Positions 49,222 to 57,518 of a DNA stretch of 64,000 bases are shown here, piece after piece. Position 1 is the first letter of the stretch. Each line of letters begins with the position of its first letter. The position numbers and the translations under genes were made by a program. This DNA is from Tatumella ptyseos ATCC 33301 (lineage in GTDB: Bacteria; Pseudomonadota; Gammaproteobacteria; Enterobacterales; Enterobacteriaceae): NCBI RefSeq assembly GCF_000735525.1, contig NZ_JMPR01000043.1, positions 17,680 through 81,679 of the forward strand, read 5' to 3'. The notes under the pieces are model-generated. The model saw nothing but the letters and a program-made list of their open reading frames with translations. It was not told the origin of the DNA and ran no database searches.

Positions 49222-49320
49222 TCATCTGCAGGGTTGATATTTCCCTGTCCGCCCCCATGTTCTGAATATCTCTTACATGCCCCTGTACGCTCAGGGGCAT
49301 TTTCTGGTCCCGGAGTCACT

Positions 49321-49584
49321 ATGAAAACCAAACTGAATGAATTGCTCGAATTTCCAACCCCGTTCACTTATAAAGTTATGGGGCTGGCGCAGCCAGAGCT
49401 GGTTGATCAAGTGATTGAAGTGGTACAACGTCACGCACCGGGGGATTATTCTCCGGAAGTGAAACCCAGCAGTAAAGGTAATTACCACTCAGTATCAATT
49501 ACTATCAATGCCACCCATATCGAACAGGTAGAGAGCCTCTACCAGGAATTGGGTGATATCGATATCGTCCGTATGGTGCTGTAA
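49321..49584 (+). CDS. ybeD: YbeD/DUF493 family protein
   Basis: An 87-residue protein with an ACT-like fold, starting [21 protein letters not shown]; same length as E. coli. [25 protein letters not shown] and [15 protein letters not shown] are family blocks. The function is not established. Its steady placement upstream of lipB suggests some link to lipoate metabolism, which is inference. The frame extends upstream to 49234, but the conserved start is chosen. Confidence 0.95.
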   Translation: MKTKLNELLEFPTPFTYKVMGLAQPELVDQVIEVVQRHAPGDYSPEVKPSSKGNYHSVSITINATHIEQVESLYQELGDIDIVRMVL

Positions 49585-49639
49585 TTCGTCGCGCCGGGGT
49601 CTCCTGGCGCACTTCCTTTGTCATTACCGGGTGACTCTC

Positions 49640-50296
49640 GTGTCCATTCAACCGCTTATTATCCGCAAGCTCGGCATGCTCCCCTGGCAGACCGTCTCTG
49701 AGGCCATGCATCACTTCACTGATACCCGTACAGATACCACTGCTGACGAAGTGTGGCTGGTTGAACATCCGCCGGTGTTTACTCAGGGTCAGGCCGGTAA
49801 AGCGGAACATCTTCTGGCTCCGGGCGATATCCCTGTCGTACAAAGCGACCGGGGCGGTCAGGTGACTTATCACGCGCCGGGCCAGCAAATATTTTATGTC
49901 CTGCTGGATATCCGCCGTCTGAAAACCGGTGTCCGTCAACTGGTCACCTTGCTGGAGCAGACTGTGATCGAGACACTGGCAGATTTCGGGATCACGGCCT
50001 GCGCCAGGGCCGATGCACCCGGTGTCTACGTGGACGGGAAAAAAATTTGCTCTCTGGGACTGCGTATCCGCAAAGGCTGCTCATTCCATGGGCTGGCATT
50101 AAATACAGATATGGATCTTTCACCCTTTCTGCGGATCAACCCCTGCGGCTATGCCGGACTGGAAATGACACAGATAGCAGACCTGGTACCGGCAATATCG
50201 CTGTCACAGACTGCTGAAGCGCTGGTTCAGCATTTCCTTAAACATCTCCCCTACACACAGACAGAATACCGTCAGGGTCTCCCTGAGGCGGAGTAA
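49640..50296 (+). CDS. lipB: Octanoyl-[acyl-carrier-protein]:protein octanoyltransferase LipB
   Basis: A 218-residue enzyme that moves octanoate from ACP to lipoyl domains, the first step of lipoate synthesis. Visible are [43 protein letters not shown], and the catalytic Lys and Cys in [25 protein letters not shown] plus [11 protein letters not shown]. The start is uncertain: GTG 49640 aligns with the E. coli start and has GGTGA 5 nt upstream; GTG 49631 is the alternative. The C-terminal tail diverges from E. coli. lipA, the next enzyme, follows after 143 nt. Confidence 0.92.
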   Translation: MSIQPLIIRKLGMLPWQTVSEAMHHFTDTRTDTTADEVWLVEHPPVFTQGQAGKAEHLLAPGDIPVVQSDRGGQVTYHAPGQQIFYVLLDIRRLKTGVRQLVTLLEQTVIETLADFGITACARADAPGVYVDGKKICSLGLRIRKGCSFHGLALNTDMDLSPFLRINPCGYAGLEMTQIADLVPAISLSQTAEALVQHFLKHLPYTQTEYRQGLPEAE

Positions 50297-50439
50297 ACAA
50301 TCTTTGCCCTACAGATGTCATCATTCGCACTGCGGGGAAGCTGTCCTGCGGCAGACAAAATGATATACTTTTTTGTATTGTTACAAACGTGTTGAATGCA
50401 GAGCGTACTGCAGCCAATCAGCTACCGGAATCCGCAGAT

Positions 50440-51405
50440 ATGAGTAAACCAGTTCAGATAGAACGCGGCGTCAAATACCGTGATGCAGACAAAATGGCGC
50501 TGATCCCTGTCAAAACTGTTGTCAGTGAACGTCAGGAGTTATTGAGAAAGCCGGAGTGGATGAGGATAAAACTTCCTGCAGATTCCACGCGTATTCAGGG
50601 CATCAAAGCCGCGATGCGTAAAAATGGCCTGCACTCTGTCTGTGAAGAAGCTTCCTGCCCTAACCTGGCCGAATGCTTTAACCATGGTACCGCCACTTTT
50701 ATGATCCTTGGCGCTATCTGTACACGTCGTTGTCCGTTCTGTGACGTGGCACATGGCCGGCCACTGACTCCGGATGCCGGCGAACCCGCCAAACTGGCTC
50801 AGACCATTGCCGATATGGCCCTGCGCTATGTGGTTATCACCTCGGTTGACCGGGATGACCTGCGGGATGGTGGCGCACAACATTTCGCCGATTGTATTAC
50901 GGCTATTCGTGAAAAAAGCCCGTCGATAAAAATCGAGACGCTGGTTCCTGACTTCCGCGGCCGTATGGACCGGGCACTGGAGATCCTGACGCAGTCCCCG
51001 CCGGATGTGTTTAACCATAATCTGGAGAACGTTCCGCGTATTTACCGTCAGGTAAGACCGGGGGCAGATTATCAGTGGTCACTGACACTGCTGGAGAGAT
51101 TTAAACAGATGCATCCGGAGATCCCGACGAAGTCAGGTCTGATGGTGGGCCTGGGTGAGACTAACGAAGAAATCATCGAGGTCATGCGTGATCTGCGTCG
51201 TCACGGGGTCACCATGCTGACGTTAGGGCAGTATCTGCAGCCAAGCCGTCATCATCTGCCGGTTCAACGGTATGTCAGTCCGGCTGAGTTTGATGAAATG
51301 AAGGCAGAAGCCATGGCCATGGGCTTTACCCATGCCGCCTGTGGCCCCTTTGTCCGCTCTTCTTATCATGCAGATATGCAGGCTCAGGGCATAGAGATAA
51401 AATAA
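50440..51405 (+). CDS. lipA: Lipoyl synthase LipA
   Basis: A 321-residue radical-SAM enzyme that inserts two sulfurs into protein-bound octanoate. The auxiliary cluster cysteines are in [12 protein letters not shown]. The radical-SAM motif is [42 protein letters not shown] and [14 protein letters not shown] follow, and the C-terminal RSSYHAD carries the conserved Ser. The conserved [15 protein letters not shown] start at 50440 gives E. coli length; the frame opens 17 codons earlier at 50389. It ends at a weak terminator, convergent with tatE. Confidence 0.97.
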   Translation: MSKPVQIERGVKYRDADKMALIPVKTVVSERQELLRKPEWMRIKLPADSTRIQGIKAAMRKNGLHSVCEEASCPNLAECFNHGTATFMILGAICTRRCPFCDVAHGRPLTPDAGEPAKLAQTIADMALRYVVITSVDRDDLRDGGAQHFADCITAIREKSPSIKIETLVPDFRGRMDRALEILTQSPPDVFNHNLENVPRIYRQVRPGADYQWSLTLLERFKQMHPEIPTKSGLMVGLGETNEEIIEVMRDLRRHGVTMLTLGQYLQPSRHHLPVQRYVSPAEFDEMKAEAMAMGFTHAACGPFVRSSYHADMQAQGIEIK

Positions 51406-51410
51406 CCTCC

Positions 51411-51432
51411 TGCCGATGGCGGCATTGTTTTT
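51411..51432 (+). terminator. Terminator of lipA
   Basis: A short stem TGCCG (51411-51415) with CGGCA (51420-51424), loop ATGG, followed by TTGTTTTT, about 6 nt after the stop. Confidence 0.6.
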
Positions 51433-51487
51433 CACTCTGCCGCCTCAAAGACCCACTCCCGGAGTGTGCCGCACCGGATAACAGCCA

Positions 51488-51519
51488 ATAAAAAACCAGA
51501 CAGCAGGCTATCTGGTTTT
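51488..51519 (-). terminator. Terminator of tatE
   Basis: Stem AAAACCAGA (51492-51500) with TCTGGTTTT (51511-51519); on the minus strand it is followed by a T-rich tract. Convergent with lipA and possibly used from both sides. Confidence 0.8.
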
Positions 51520-51560
51520 ACAGACAATACATCCGCAGATCTATTGCCGGGAGCAGAGAA

Positions 51561-51764
51561 TCAGTCTTTGTGGCTGACACGTTCAGCAGGAACCTCTTCT
51601 GCTTCACTTTTGGCCACAGGAGTATCATCTTCTTTCATGGCTTTTTTAAAGCCTTTAATTGCGCTACCCAGGTCACCGCCCAGTGAACGTAATTTATTCG
51701 TGCCGAAAAGCAATACGATGAGAGCACCGATAATCAGCAGTTTTGCAATACTGATACCTTCCAT
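51561..51764 (-). CDS. tatE: Twin-arginine translocase subunit TatE/TatA family
   Basis: A 67-residue protein with one N-terminal membrane helix ([19 protein letters not shown]), the hinge [23 protein letters not shown] amphipathic helix, and a polar tail ending VSHKD. It forms part of the Tat pore for folded proteins. Length and the SHKD/SHKE tail match E. coli TatE; TatA is longer. Location beside lipA and cspE is conserved. The neighbouring E. coli crcB is missing. Confidence 0.94.
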   Translation of the reverse strand: MEGISIAKLLIIGALIVLLFGTNKLRSLGGDLGSAIKGFKKAMKEDDTPVAKSEAEEVPAERVSHKD

Positions 51765-51937
51765 AATATACCTTTAAACCTCAGCGAAAAACGTTACACC
51801 TACATTAAGACGCAAAGCCGATTATAACACAATACATTTCTGTAACAGACTACTAATCGCATTTTTCGGCCGCGCCAGCTCCGCCAGGAAAGCAGAGACT
51901 ACAGGATGAACCCTGCTCCGGCGCCGGAAAAAAGACA

Positions 51938-51964
51938 ATAAAAAACCCGCCATTGGCGGGTTTT
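51938..51964 (-). terminator. Terminator of cspE
   Basis: A perfect 10-bp stem, AAAACCCGCC (51942-51951) with GGCGGGTTTT (51955-51964), loop ATT; on the minus strand followed by TTATTG, with the stem's own T-run. Confidence 0.9.
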
Positions 51965-51982
51965 AGAGATTCTGACTGAAAA

Positions 51983-52192
51983 TTACAGGCTGATAACGTT
52001 AGCAGCAGATGGGCCTTTAGCACCGTCAGTAATTTCAAACTCTACGCGCTGACCTTCAGCCAGAGTTTTGAAGCCATTGCTCTGGATTGCAGAGAAGTGT
52101 ACGAATACATCTTTGCTGCCATCTTCAGGAGTAATGAAACCGAATCCTTTAGATTCATTAAACCACTTAACGTTACCTTTAATCTTGGACAT
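51983..52192 (-). CDS. cspE: Cold-shock-family RNA chaperone CspE
   Basis: A 69-residue OB-fold nucleic-acid-binding protein. RNP1 is KGFGFITP and RNP2 is VFVHFSAI. Nearly identical to E. coli CspE, which melts RNA hairpins and antitermination sites and is expressed at 37 degrees rather than only on cold shock. A long leader of about 150 nt separates it from the pagP stop on the same strand. It has its own terminator. Confidence 0.96.
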   Translation of the reverse strand: MSKIKGNVKWFNESKGFGFITPEDGSKDVFVHFSAIQSNGFKTLAEGQRVEFEITDGAKGPSAANVISL

Positions 52193-52342
52193 CTATATTA
52201 CCTTTACTTGAAAAATGGACACTAAACTGTGTCGTCACGTAGTACATCAATTGCGGTGCAATTTGTCCAGCACCATTTGATGAAAAAGTGATAAATGTCT
52301 CGATTTTTTGCTTATAGAGCATTTATTGCACAATTTCAGGCC

Positions 52343-52915
52343 CTAAAACTGGAACCGGAACCATGCGAAGTAAACGTTTCCATTATTATGCGTCCCGGGA
52401 ATATAGGTCATCTGGAATGTTGCAGGTCCGTAGCCGACCGATGCCAGCGGTAATACCAGTGGTATCGGGATATAATTCCAGTTATTTCGCATCGTCACTC
52501 CGGCCGTGTAACCCGCCCCCAGATGGAAACGTTGATCATTTAAAGGACGCCATGTGGCTTCCCAGCCATAGCCTCCGATAGGCTCCCATTTATTAAAGGA
52601 GTCTTTAAACGCCATCAGGTAGAGCCCCTGCCAGTTACCTTTTTCATCATAACGGGAGATACCGCCCCCTGCTCCCCAGGGTCTTTCGTTATAACGATCA
52701 ATATGTTCACGGTCATAGGTCATCCGGTTATGCCATGTGATGGCCGGAACATACAAATCCACATTCGGTGAAGACGTCCACGTCGTTGCCACATTATTAC
52801 TGAAAGTATTCCAGACACCGGAAATATCCTGTCCGGTGGTGGCGGCATGAGCGAAAGGTGCACTACACACTCCGGCCAAGAACATAGTTAACTTTTTGTA
52901 TTTATTGAATTTCAC
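52343..52915 (-). CDS. pagP: Lipid A palmitoyltransferase PagP
   Basis: A 190-residue outer-membrane beta-barrel enzyme that moves palmitate from phospholipid to lipid A, changing membrane permeability and immune recognition. The signal peptide ends at FAHA. The mature protein has the periplasmic amphipathic helix region, then [25 protein letters not shown] with the catalytic His and its partners, and the terminal strand FAWFRFQF ending in Phe. GTG at 52915 is chosen because AGGA lies 7 nt upstream and it begins the signal peptide. Upstream of cspE on the same strand, as in E. coli. Confidence 0.95.
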   Translation of the reverse strand: MKFNKYKKLTMFLAGVCSAPFAHAATTGQDISGVWNTFSNNVATTWTSSPNVDLYVPAITWHNRMTYDREHIDRYNERPWGAGGGISRYDEKGNWQGLYLMAFKDSFNKWEPIGGYGWEATWRPLNDQRFHLGAGYTAGVTMRNNWNYIPIPLVLPLASVGYGPATFQMTYIPGTHNNGNVYFAWFRFQF

Positions 52916-53159
52916 TGCAATTCCTGCCACATAATTATTACGATGTGCCGGCCTGTAAGCCAGCAATCATTGTTTTTGTCGGGCATCTGATTATCAGCCG
53001 CCCCCATAATTCTCTGGCCTTTGCAGAGGATAAATCGTGAGTGTCCAAAGATAATAGTCAGTCTCCGGAAATTCTCACCGTCCGGGAGGGTAGAAAATAT
53101 CTCACCTCCCGGCCTACGGGGTATTTATCAATCCCGGAGCTATACTGCAAGGAAATTTA

Positions 53160-54260
53160 TCAATGAAAGGGTCCGTTATTCTCGCCCGGTGTATGTACCG
53201 GTAACGTCAATGACTCGTTCTGTTGCAAAATGTCGCGGGCAAGCTGTTCATCTTCAGCCCCTTTTACCAGGCTTTCCTGCTGCTGCCCCTCCTGCGGAAC
53301 ATACAGTAAATGCGCCAGGAATGGATAATGGTCCGACCCGATGTCTTCCAGACGGCGCAATGACCCCAGAATAAACTCCTGACTGTGAAAGATATGATCC
53401 AGTGGCCAGCGCAACAGGGGATATCTGGCGTTAAAGGTACAGTACATTCCCCTGCCCCGACGCGGGTCCAGTAATCCGCTGATTTTAAGAAATAACCGGG
53501 TGGTCCGGGACCAGGCGACATCATTCAGATCACCGGTCACGATCACCGGCAGCATTGCCTGAGCAACACTTTTACCTACCAGTACCAGTTCCGCATCCCT
53601 GTCCTGTGATTCATCATTTTCGGTCGGGCTGGGTGGCATCGGATGCACACAATGCAGACGCACCTCAATACCTTCAGGCAAGGTGACCAGCATGTGCATT
53701 GACGGGATCTGTTGATCAACCAGATACTGTATTTCCGCATCACGTAACGGTAACCGTGACCAGACATGCATCCCGTACAAATTATCTTTAGGGCATCTGA
53801 CACTATAGGGATAGTCCTGGTCCAGGACGCTGAGTTGTTGCTCCCACCATGTATCTGTTTCAACCGCCACCAGCACATCCGGAGCTTCAATACGGACTTG
53901 TTTCAGCAATTTTCCCGCCTGACGATTGGGTGTCAGTACATTGGAGACCAGAATCCGGATGCCGGGATGCGCTGTATACCCTTCAGCATCCCGTACCTGC
54001 TTTTTTAGCAACCGGGTATACGGAAAAATCCACCAGCACTGGTAGCCGCAGCAGCCCAGACAGATCAGCAATACTGCACCTGCCAGCCACGGTGCGTGTG
54101 TGAACAGGAAAAACTGTACAATGCCCGACAGCGCAGAAATGATCAGCAATTGTAACCTGGGGAAATCCCAGACCCTGACCCACCAGGCCGTATGCCGGGA
54201 CAACGGCAGCAGCGTGACCAGCAGCAGCAATAACGTTATACAGATATCAAAGGTAACCAC
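53160..54260 (-). CDS. Membrane-anchored endonuclease/exonuclease/phosphatase family protein
   Basis: A 366-residue protein with two or three N-terminal membrane helices (about 5-22, 38-54, 58-76) and a C-terminal EEP domain. The EEP motifs are seen in order: ILVSNVLTPN, VAVETDTWWEQQL, RLHCVHPMPPSP, VIVTGDLNDVAWS, WPLDHIFHSQEF and the catalytic IGSDHYPFLAHL. The family covers DNases, sphingomyelinases and inositol phosphatases, so the substrate is unknown. It starts with GTG preceded by AGGAG at 6 nt. It is a solitary gene downstream of the PEBP-family gene, separated by 260 nt and a long hairpin. Confidence 0.85.
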   Translation of the reverse strand: MVTFDICITLLLLLVTLLPLSRHTAWWVRVWDFPRLQLLIISALSGIVQFFLFTHAPWLAGAVLLICLGCCGYQCWWIFPYTRLLKKQVRDAEGYTAHPGIRILVSNVLTPNRQAGKLLKQVRIEAPDVLVAVETDTWWEQQLSVLDQDYPYSVRCPKDNLYGMHVWSRLPLRDAEIQYLVDQQIPSMHMLVTLPEGIEVRLHCVHPMPPSPTENDESQDRDAELVLVGKSVAQAMLPVIVTGDLNDVAWSRTTRLFLKISGLLDPRRGRGMYCTFNARYPLLRWPLDHIFHSQEFILGSLRRLEDIGSDHYPFLAHLLYVPQEGQQQESLVKGAEDEQLARDILQQNESLTLPVHTPGENNGPFH

Positions 54261-54410
54261 CCGACACTCCTTTCTCAGCGATGGCTGAACGGTTTCAGTA
54301 CCGTCAGTCCACTGGCTGATAATAGTACAGAGAGCGTCTGTGAGCGGAACGATTCTGTCTGACAGGGAATAAAAATTCGCGGGCGGAGGGAAGGCAGCAT
54401 GACCGGTTGA

Positions 54411-54455
54411 CCGGTAGCTTACTGAGGCTGGCTGTCAGCGTCTGTAAGCTACCGG
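54411..54455. repeat. 12-bp perfect inverted repeat
   Basis: CCGGTAGCTTAC (54411-54422) and GTAAGCTACCGG (54444-54455) flank 21 nt. It lies in the 260-nt gap between the PEBP-family gene and the EEP gene, both on the minus strand. No T-tract. Confidence 0.85.
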
Positions 54456-54520
54456 GTATCCGGGCAGTAGGTCTGCACGGGGAAAGGCGGTATCCCCCGT
54501 GATATTCTCATACAGGCCCT

Positions 54521-55081
54521 TTATTCACGCCCACCGAAGGTACCGACCATTCCGGCAGAAGCCAGTGCATGTCCTTCCAGTTTTGCCATCAGGCCGGCGG
54601 TATCCAGACCGGCGGGCAAACTGTCGGGAGGCAAATCGGTGGCTATCAGCGTGAAGGTATAAAAATGCCGGTCACTGTTCGCCGGAGGACAGGGGCCATT
54701 GTAGACCTCACGACCGAAGCTGTTTTTCCCCCCCGTGAAGCCTTGTCCGTTCGCCAGCGCGGTACGTTCAAAATGCTGACTGGATGACGGGATCCCATAA
54801 GCCAGCAGATGGGTGATGCCAAGACCATTCCGACCCTGGGCATCCTGAATAATTAGCGCAAAACTACGGGTCGCCGCCGGCGCGTTCTGCCAGCTAAGTG
54901 ACGGGGAAATATTCTGCCCGTGGCAGCTTTTCACCTGCGGCAGATCCCCCCCCATCGCGACCGGCATGGGGTGACCGGAAGTGAAATCCGGGGAACTGAG
55001 GGTAAATGTGGCTGCCATTGCAGCCAGCGGTGACATAACAGTCAGAGACACAACTAACAGATTTTTGAGGATATTTTTCAT
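54521..55081 (-). CDS. Secreted YbhB/YbcL family (PEBP/RKIP-like) protein
   Basis: A 186-residue protein with a signal peptide (MKNILKNLLVVSLTVMSPLAAMA) and a phosphatidylethanolamine-binding-protein fold: NISPSLSWQNAPA, SFALIIQDAQG, THLLAYGIPSS and GPCPPANSDRHFYTFTLIATD. Bacterial YbcL/YbhB are of uncertain role; uropathogenic E. coli YbcL suppresses neutrophil migration. Periplasmic or secreted location is predicted. An ATG four codons upstream is possible. It is not in an operon with recognisable partners. Confidence 0.88.
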   Translation of the reverse strand: MKNILKNLLVVSLTVMSPLAAMAATFTLSSPDFTSGHPMPVAMGGDLPQVKSCHGQNISPSLSWQNAPAATRSFALIIQDAQGRNGLGITHLLAYGIPSSSQHFERTALANGQGFTGGKNSFGREVYNGPCPPANSDRHFYTFTLIATDLPPDSLPAGLDTAGLMAKLEGHALASAGMVGTFGGRE

Positions 55082-55325
55082 CACCTTTCTCATCGGCAGT
55101 GGCTTTATTCAGGGAGAACGGCACGTTTATCACAAACAAACGCGCGGTTAAACCATGAACGCTGTTCACCGAAAAGGCAAGGCAAAGCACCTGTAGTACA
55201 GACCCGGAACACGGGGATAACGCCCGGGGTCTCCGGTCTTTGTCCCCCGTTACAGGGGACAAAGAGGGTCAGGGTCGACGATACTTTTTCGGGGGAGCCG
55301 GTTTCAAATGCCGGCAGGAGAAGAC
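55082..55325. other. Gap between AroE-like 2 and the PEBP gene
   Basis: 244 nt with a perfect 10-bp hairpin, CTTTGTCCCC (55238-55247) and GGGGACAAAG (55255-55264), and a smaller GCCGG/CCGGC hairpin near 55297-55316, just beyond the AroE-like stop on the minus strand. Confidence 0.6.
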
Positions 55326-56150
55326 TTACTGATCATCGCTGCTCTGCGGGTCCAGCATATAAGAGATCATCAGCGCTAATTGCGCCATTAACGTATATTC
55401 ACCATGATGTGTCTGCATTCCTGCCCGTTCGGCAGCCTGTAATAGCGGTGTCATCTGCGGGTAGATCACCGTATCACATACCCACGTACCGGCCGCCAGT
55501 CCTGACAATGAAAAGGCCTGTTGTCTGTCTTCCCCTTTACCTGCCGGAGTCGCGTTAATCGCGATATCACAATGCGCTGGCGTTTCGGTGCCATGGATCA
55601 CCACCAATCCGGGATGGTTTCGGGACAGGCTTTCGGCCAGTTGTACCTCTTTATCCCCGGTACGGTTATACAGGATAAGCTCTGTCACCCCCTGTCCGGC
55701 CAGGGCATGGGCAATCGCACTGGCCGAAAAACCCGCGCCGGCCAGATAAACGCGCTTTCCGGCCACGTCGATCCCCTGCTGCCGCAGCCCGGCAATAAAT
55801 CCATCGCCCTCCAGTAACGTACCGCTGAGGGTTCCGTCCGGGGAACGGCGGATAACATTACAGGTTCCTGTCATCTGCACGGCCGGGCTGACATTATCCA
55901 GCCATTCACACACCGACTGCTGATGTGGCTGAGCAATGATAGCCCCGGCAAAATTCTGACAATGTCTGAGCCCGGTCAGAAGTTCCGGTAACCCACGAGA
56001 GGCGACGTGCATAGGGATCATCAGCACATTTTCCCGCTGCTGCTCTACCAGCATCCGGTTAACCAGGCCCGGGGAACGGACCCTGGCTATCGGATCTCCG
56101 ATAACAGACGTCAGTCGTGACAAGCCGCAGACTGATTCAATTGACTGCAT
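55326..56150 (-). CDS. Shikimate dehydrogenase-like protein with altered active site (AroE paralogue 2)
   Basis: A 274-residue two-domain AroE-fold protein. The N-terminal IGDPIARVRSPGLVN replaces the usual HSKSP with RVRSP, losing one substrate serine. The catalytic Lys position reads AQPHQ (Gln77), and the NTD motif reads GTLLEGDGF, which puts Glu114 where the catalytic Asp should be. The Rossmann loop GAGFSASAIAHAL and NRTGDKE are kept. It resembles the AroE-like (SDH-L) branch with IGDPI..VRSP and xxLDGxGF, but is further altered. GGAGAG lies 6 nt upstream of ATG 56150. The true aroE gene is not in the window. Function unknown; simple shikimate dehydrogenase activity is doubtful. Confidence 0.85.
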   Translation of the reverse strand: MQSIESVCGLSRLTSVIGDPIARVRSPGLVNRMLVEQQRENVLMIPMHVASRGLPELLTGLRHCQNFAGAIIAQPHQQSVCEWLDNVSPAVQMTGTCNVIRRSPDGTLSGTLLEGDGFIAGLRQQGIDVAGKRVYLAGAGFSASAIAHALAGQGVTELILYNRTGDKEVQLAESLSRNHPGLVVIHGTETPAHCDIAINATPAGKGEDRQQAFSLSGLAAGTWVCDTVIYPQMTPLLQAAERAGMQTHHGEYTLMAQLALMISYMLDPQSSDDQ

Positions 56151-56245
56151 AGAGGCTCTCCGATACGGGTGATGTCCGGCAGGAGACGCTTTGCTCACCG
56201 GACGACCGGGCGTTACCCGCCCGGTGAAAATGAGTCAGTAATGGT

Positions 56246-56566
56246 TCAGGAGGGCTGGCAGACAATAATGATCATTCCCGCCAGCGCCACACACGCACCG
56301 GTAATATCCCAGCGGGTTAATGCGATGCCTTCAATGACCCTCAGCCAGGCCAGAGCAACACAAATATACACCCCGCCATAAGCTGCATATGTCCGCCCGG
56401 CAGCGGCCGGATGGAAAGTAAGTAACCAGGCAAAAATCACCAGACTAAGAGCACCAGGAACCAGTAACCAGTGACTTTTATGCTCACGCAGAACCAGATA
56501 AGGTAAATAGCAGCCCACAATTTCAGCGATGGCAGTGAAGATAAATAACAATGCTGTTTTCAGCAT
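56246..56566 (-). CDS. ynfA: YnfA/UPF0060 family membrane protein
   Basis: A 106-residue inner-membrane protein with four predicted helices, of the YnfA family, distantly SMR-like. Visible are [31 protein letters not shown] and the [13 protein letters not shown] segment. Reports link YnfA to drug efflux in Shigella; general function is unsettled. The start is ATG 56566, with an in-frame GTG directly before it and AAGGA further upstream. It lies downstream of AroE-like 2's start region on the same strand, by itself. Confidence 0.9.
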   Translation of the reverse strand: MLKTALLFIFTAIAEIVGCYLPYLVLREHKSHWLLVPGALSLVIFAWLLTFHPAAAGRTYAAYGGVYICVALAWLRVIEGIALTRWDITGACVALAGMIIIVCQPS

Positions 56567-56952
56567 CACAACACATTCCTTATGTTCAGAGAATGATCCC
56601 CTGCACAGGTATAACCCCGGACAGGCGGAATGTTCAGCCCGATACGTCATTCAGGCTCTGTTCTTCAGTTTAGCTTAATGATAAACGTTCTTTGTTTTTC
56701 TACGCGAAAAAATCTGTCACTCACCCTTCCTGCACTGCAGCTCTTTTCATTTTCTGAACCCTATACAGCGCCGGGGCCGGTGTTTAGAGTACAACCTGAG
56801 CGTAATGTCTGACACCCATCACTCTGACACTACCGGCACAGTCGCCTGCTGGTGCAAGGCGGTTACTCTAATTTTTTGATGCTGTCTTTCAAAAAAACCA
56901 GGTGATGTTTTAACAGTATTTCGAGTAATTTATCTTTTTTTTAGGGGGGCTT
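56567..56952. other. ynfA-doxX divergent gap
   Basis: 386 nt between divergent genes. A/T-rich sequence near 56870-56945 probably contains the doxX promoter. A poly-G ribosome site, AGGGGGG, precedes the doxX ATG. No repeat or small ORF stands out. Confidence 0.5.
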
Positions 56953-57372
56953 ATGAATAAATTAATTAATAGTTTCGACAACGCGGTTAACCATCCTGAT
57001 TTTGCTAAATTACTGCTGCGACTGGTTTTTGGTTTCCTGATGCTGTTTCACGGTGTGTTTAAACTGGAACATGGGGTCGACTGGATTAAACCGATGCTGG
57101 CAGCTCACGGCTTACCCGGCTTTGTCGCCTACGGTGCGTATATCGGTGAAGTGATTGCTCCGGTGCTGATCATCCTGGGTGTCTGGACCCGTCTGGCTGG
57201 CCTGGTTTATGCCATTAACCTGGTCTTTGCCGTGGTTCTGGTCGCCGGTGCGAATTTCTTCAAAACGACAGATGTCGGTGCCTGGGCATTGGAAACCGAG
57301 GCTCTGTACTTCTTCGGTGGTCTGTTCATCATGCTGCTGGGTGCCGGTAAATACAGCCTTTCCCGCCGCTGA
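56953..57372 (+). CDS. DoxX family inner-membrane protein
   Basis: A 139-residue protein with four membrane helices and the DoxX signature: LLRLVFGFLMLFHGVFKLEHG, YGAYIGEVIAPVLIILG and ALYFFGGLFIMLLGAGKYSLSRR. E. coli YphA is the closest family member I recall. DoxX proteins have been tied to thiosulfate:quinone oxidoreductase in archaea and to redox complexes in mycobacteria, but no such partner lies here. Its own ribosome site (AGGGGGG) is strong. Convergent with the binding-protein gene. Confidence 0.88.
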   Translation: MNKLINSFDNAVNHPDFAKLLLRLVFGFLMLFHGVFKLEHGVDWIKPMLAAHGLPGFVAYGAYIGEVIAPVLIILGVWTRLAGLVYAINLVFAVVLVAGANFFKTTDVGAWALETEALYFFGGLFIMLLGAGKYSLSRR

Positions 57373-57399
57373 TCCTCGCTGGTTTATCGCTTATCCGAT

Positions 57400-57432
57400 C
57401 CCTCGCTGCCCTTCGCTGACGGGCAGTGAGGG
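57400..57432. terminator. Hairpin between convergent doxX and binding-protein genes
   Basis: CCCTCGCTGCCC (57400-57411) pairs with GGGCAGTGAGGG (57421-57432) with one G-T position and a 9-nt loop. No T-tract, but the position suggests a shared terminator or 3' stabiliser. Confidence 0.6.
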
Positions 57433-57518
57433 ACATCTCTTGCTGCAGGATCAATCTGTCTCTTTCCGGTTCTTTCCGTATTTTTGCCCCCTTTTCCCCT
57501 GTCGGGGAGATCGCCGGT

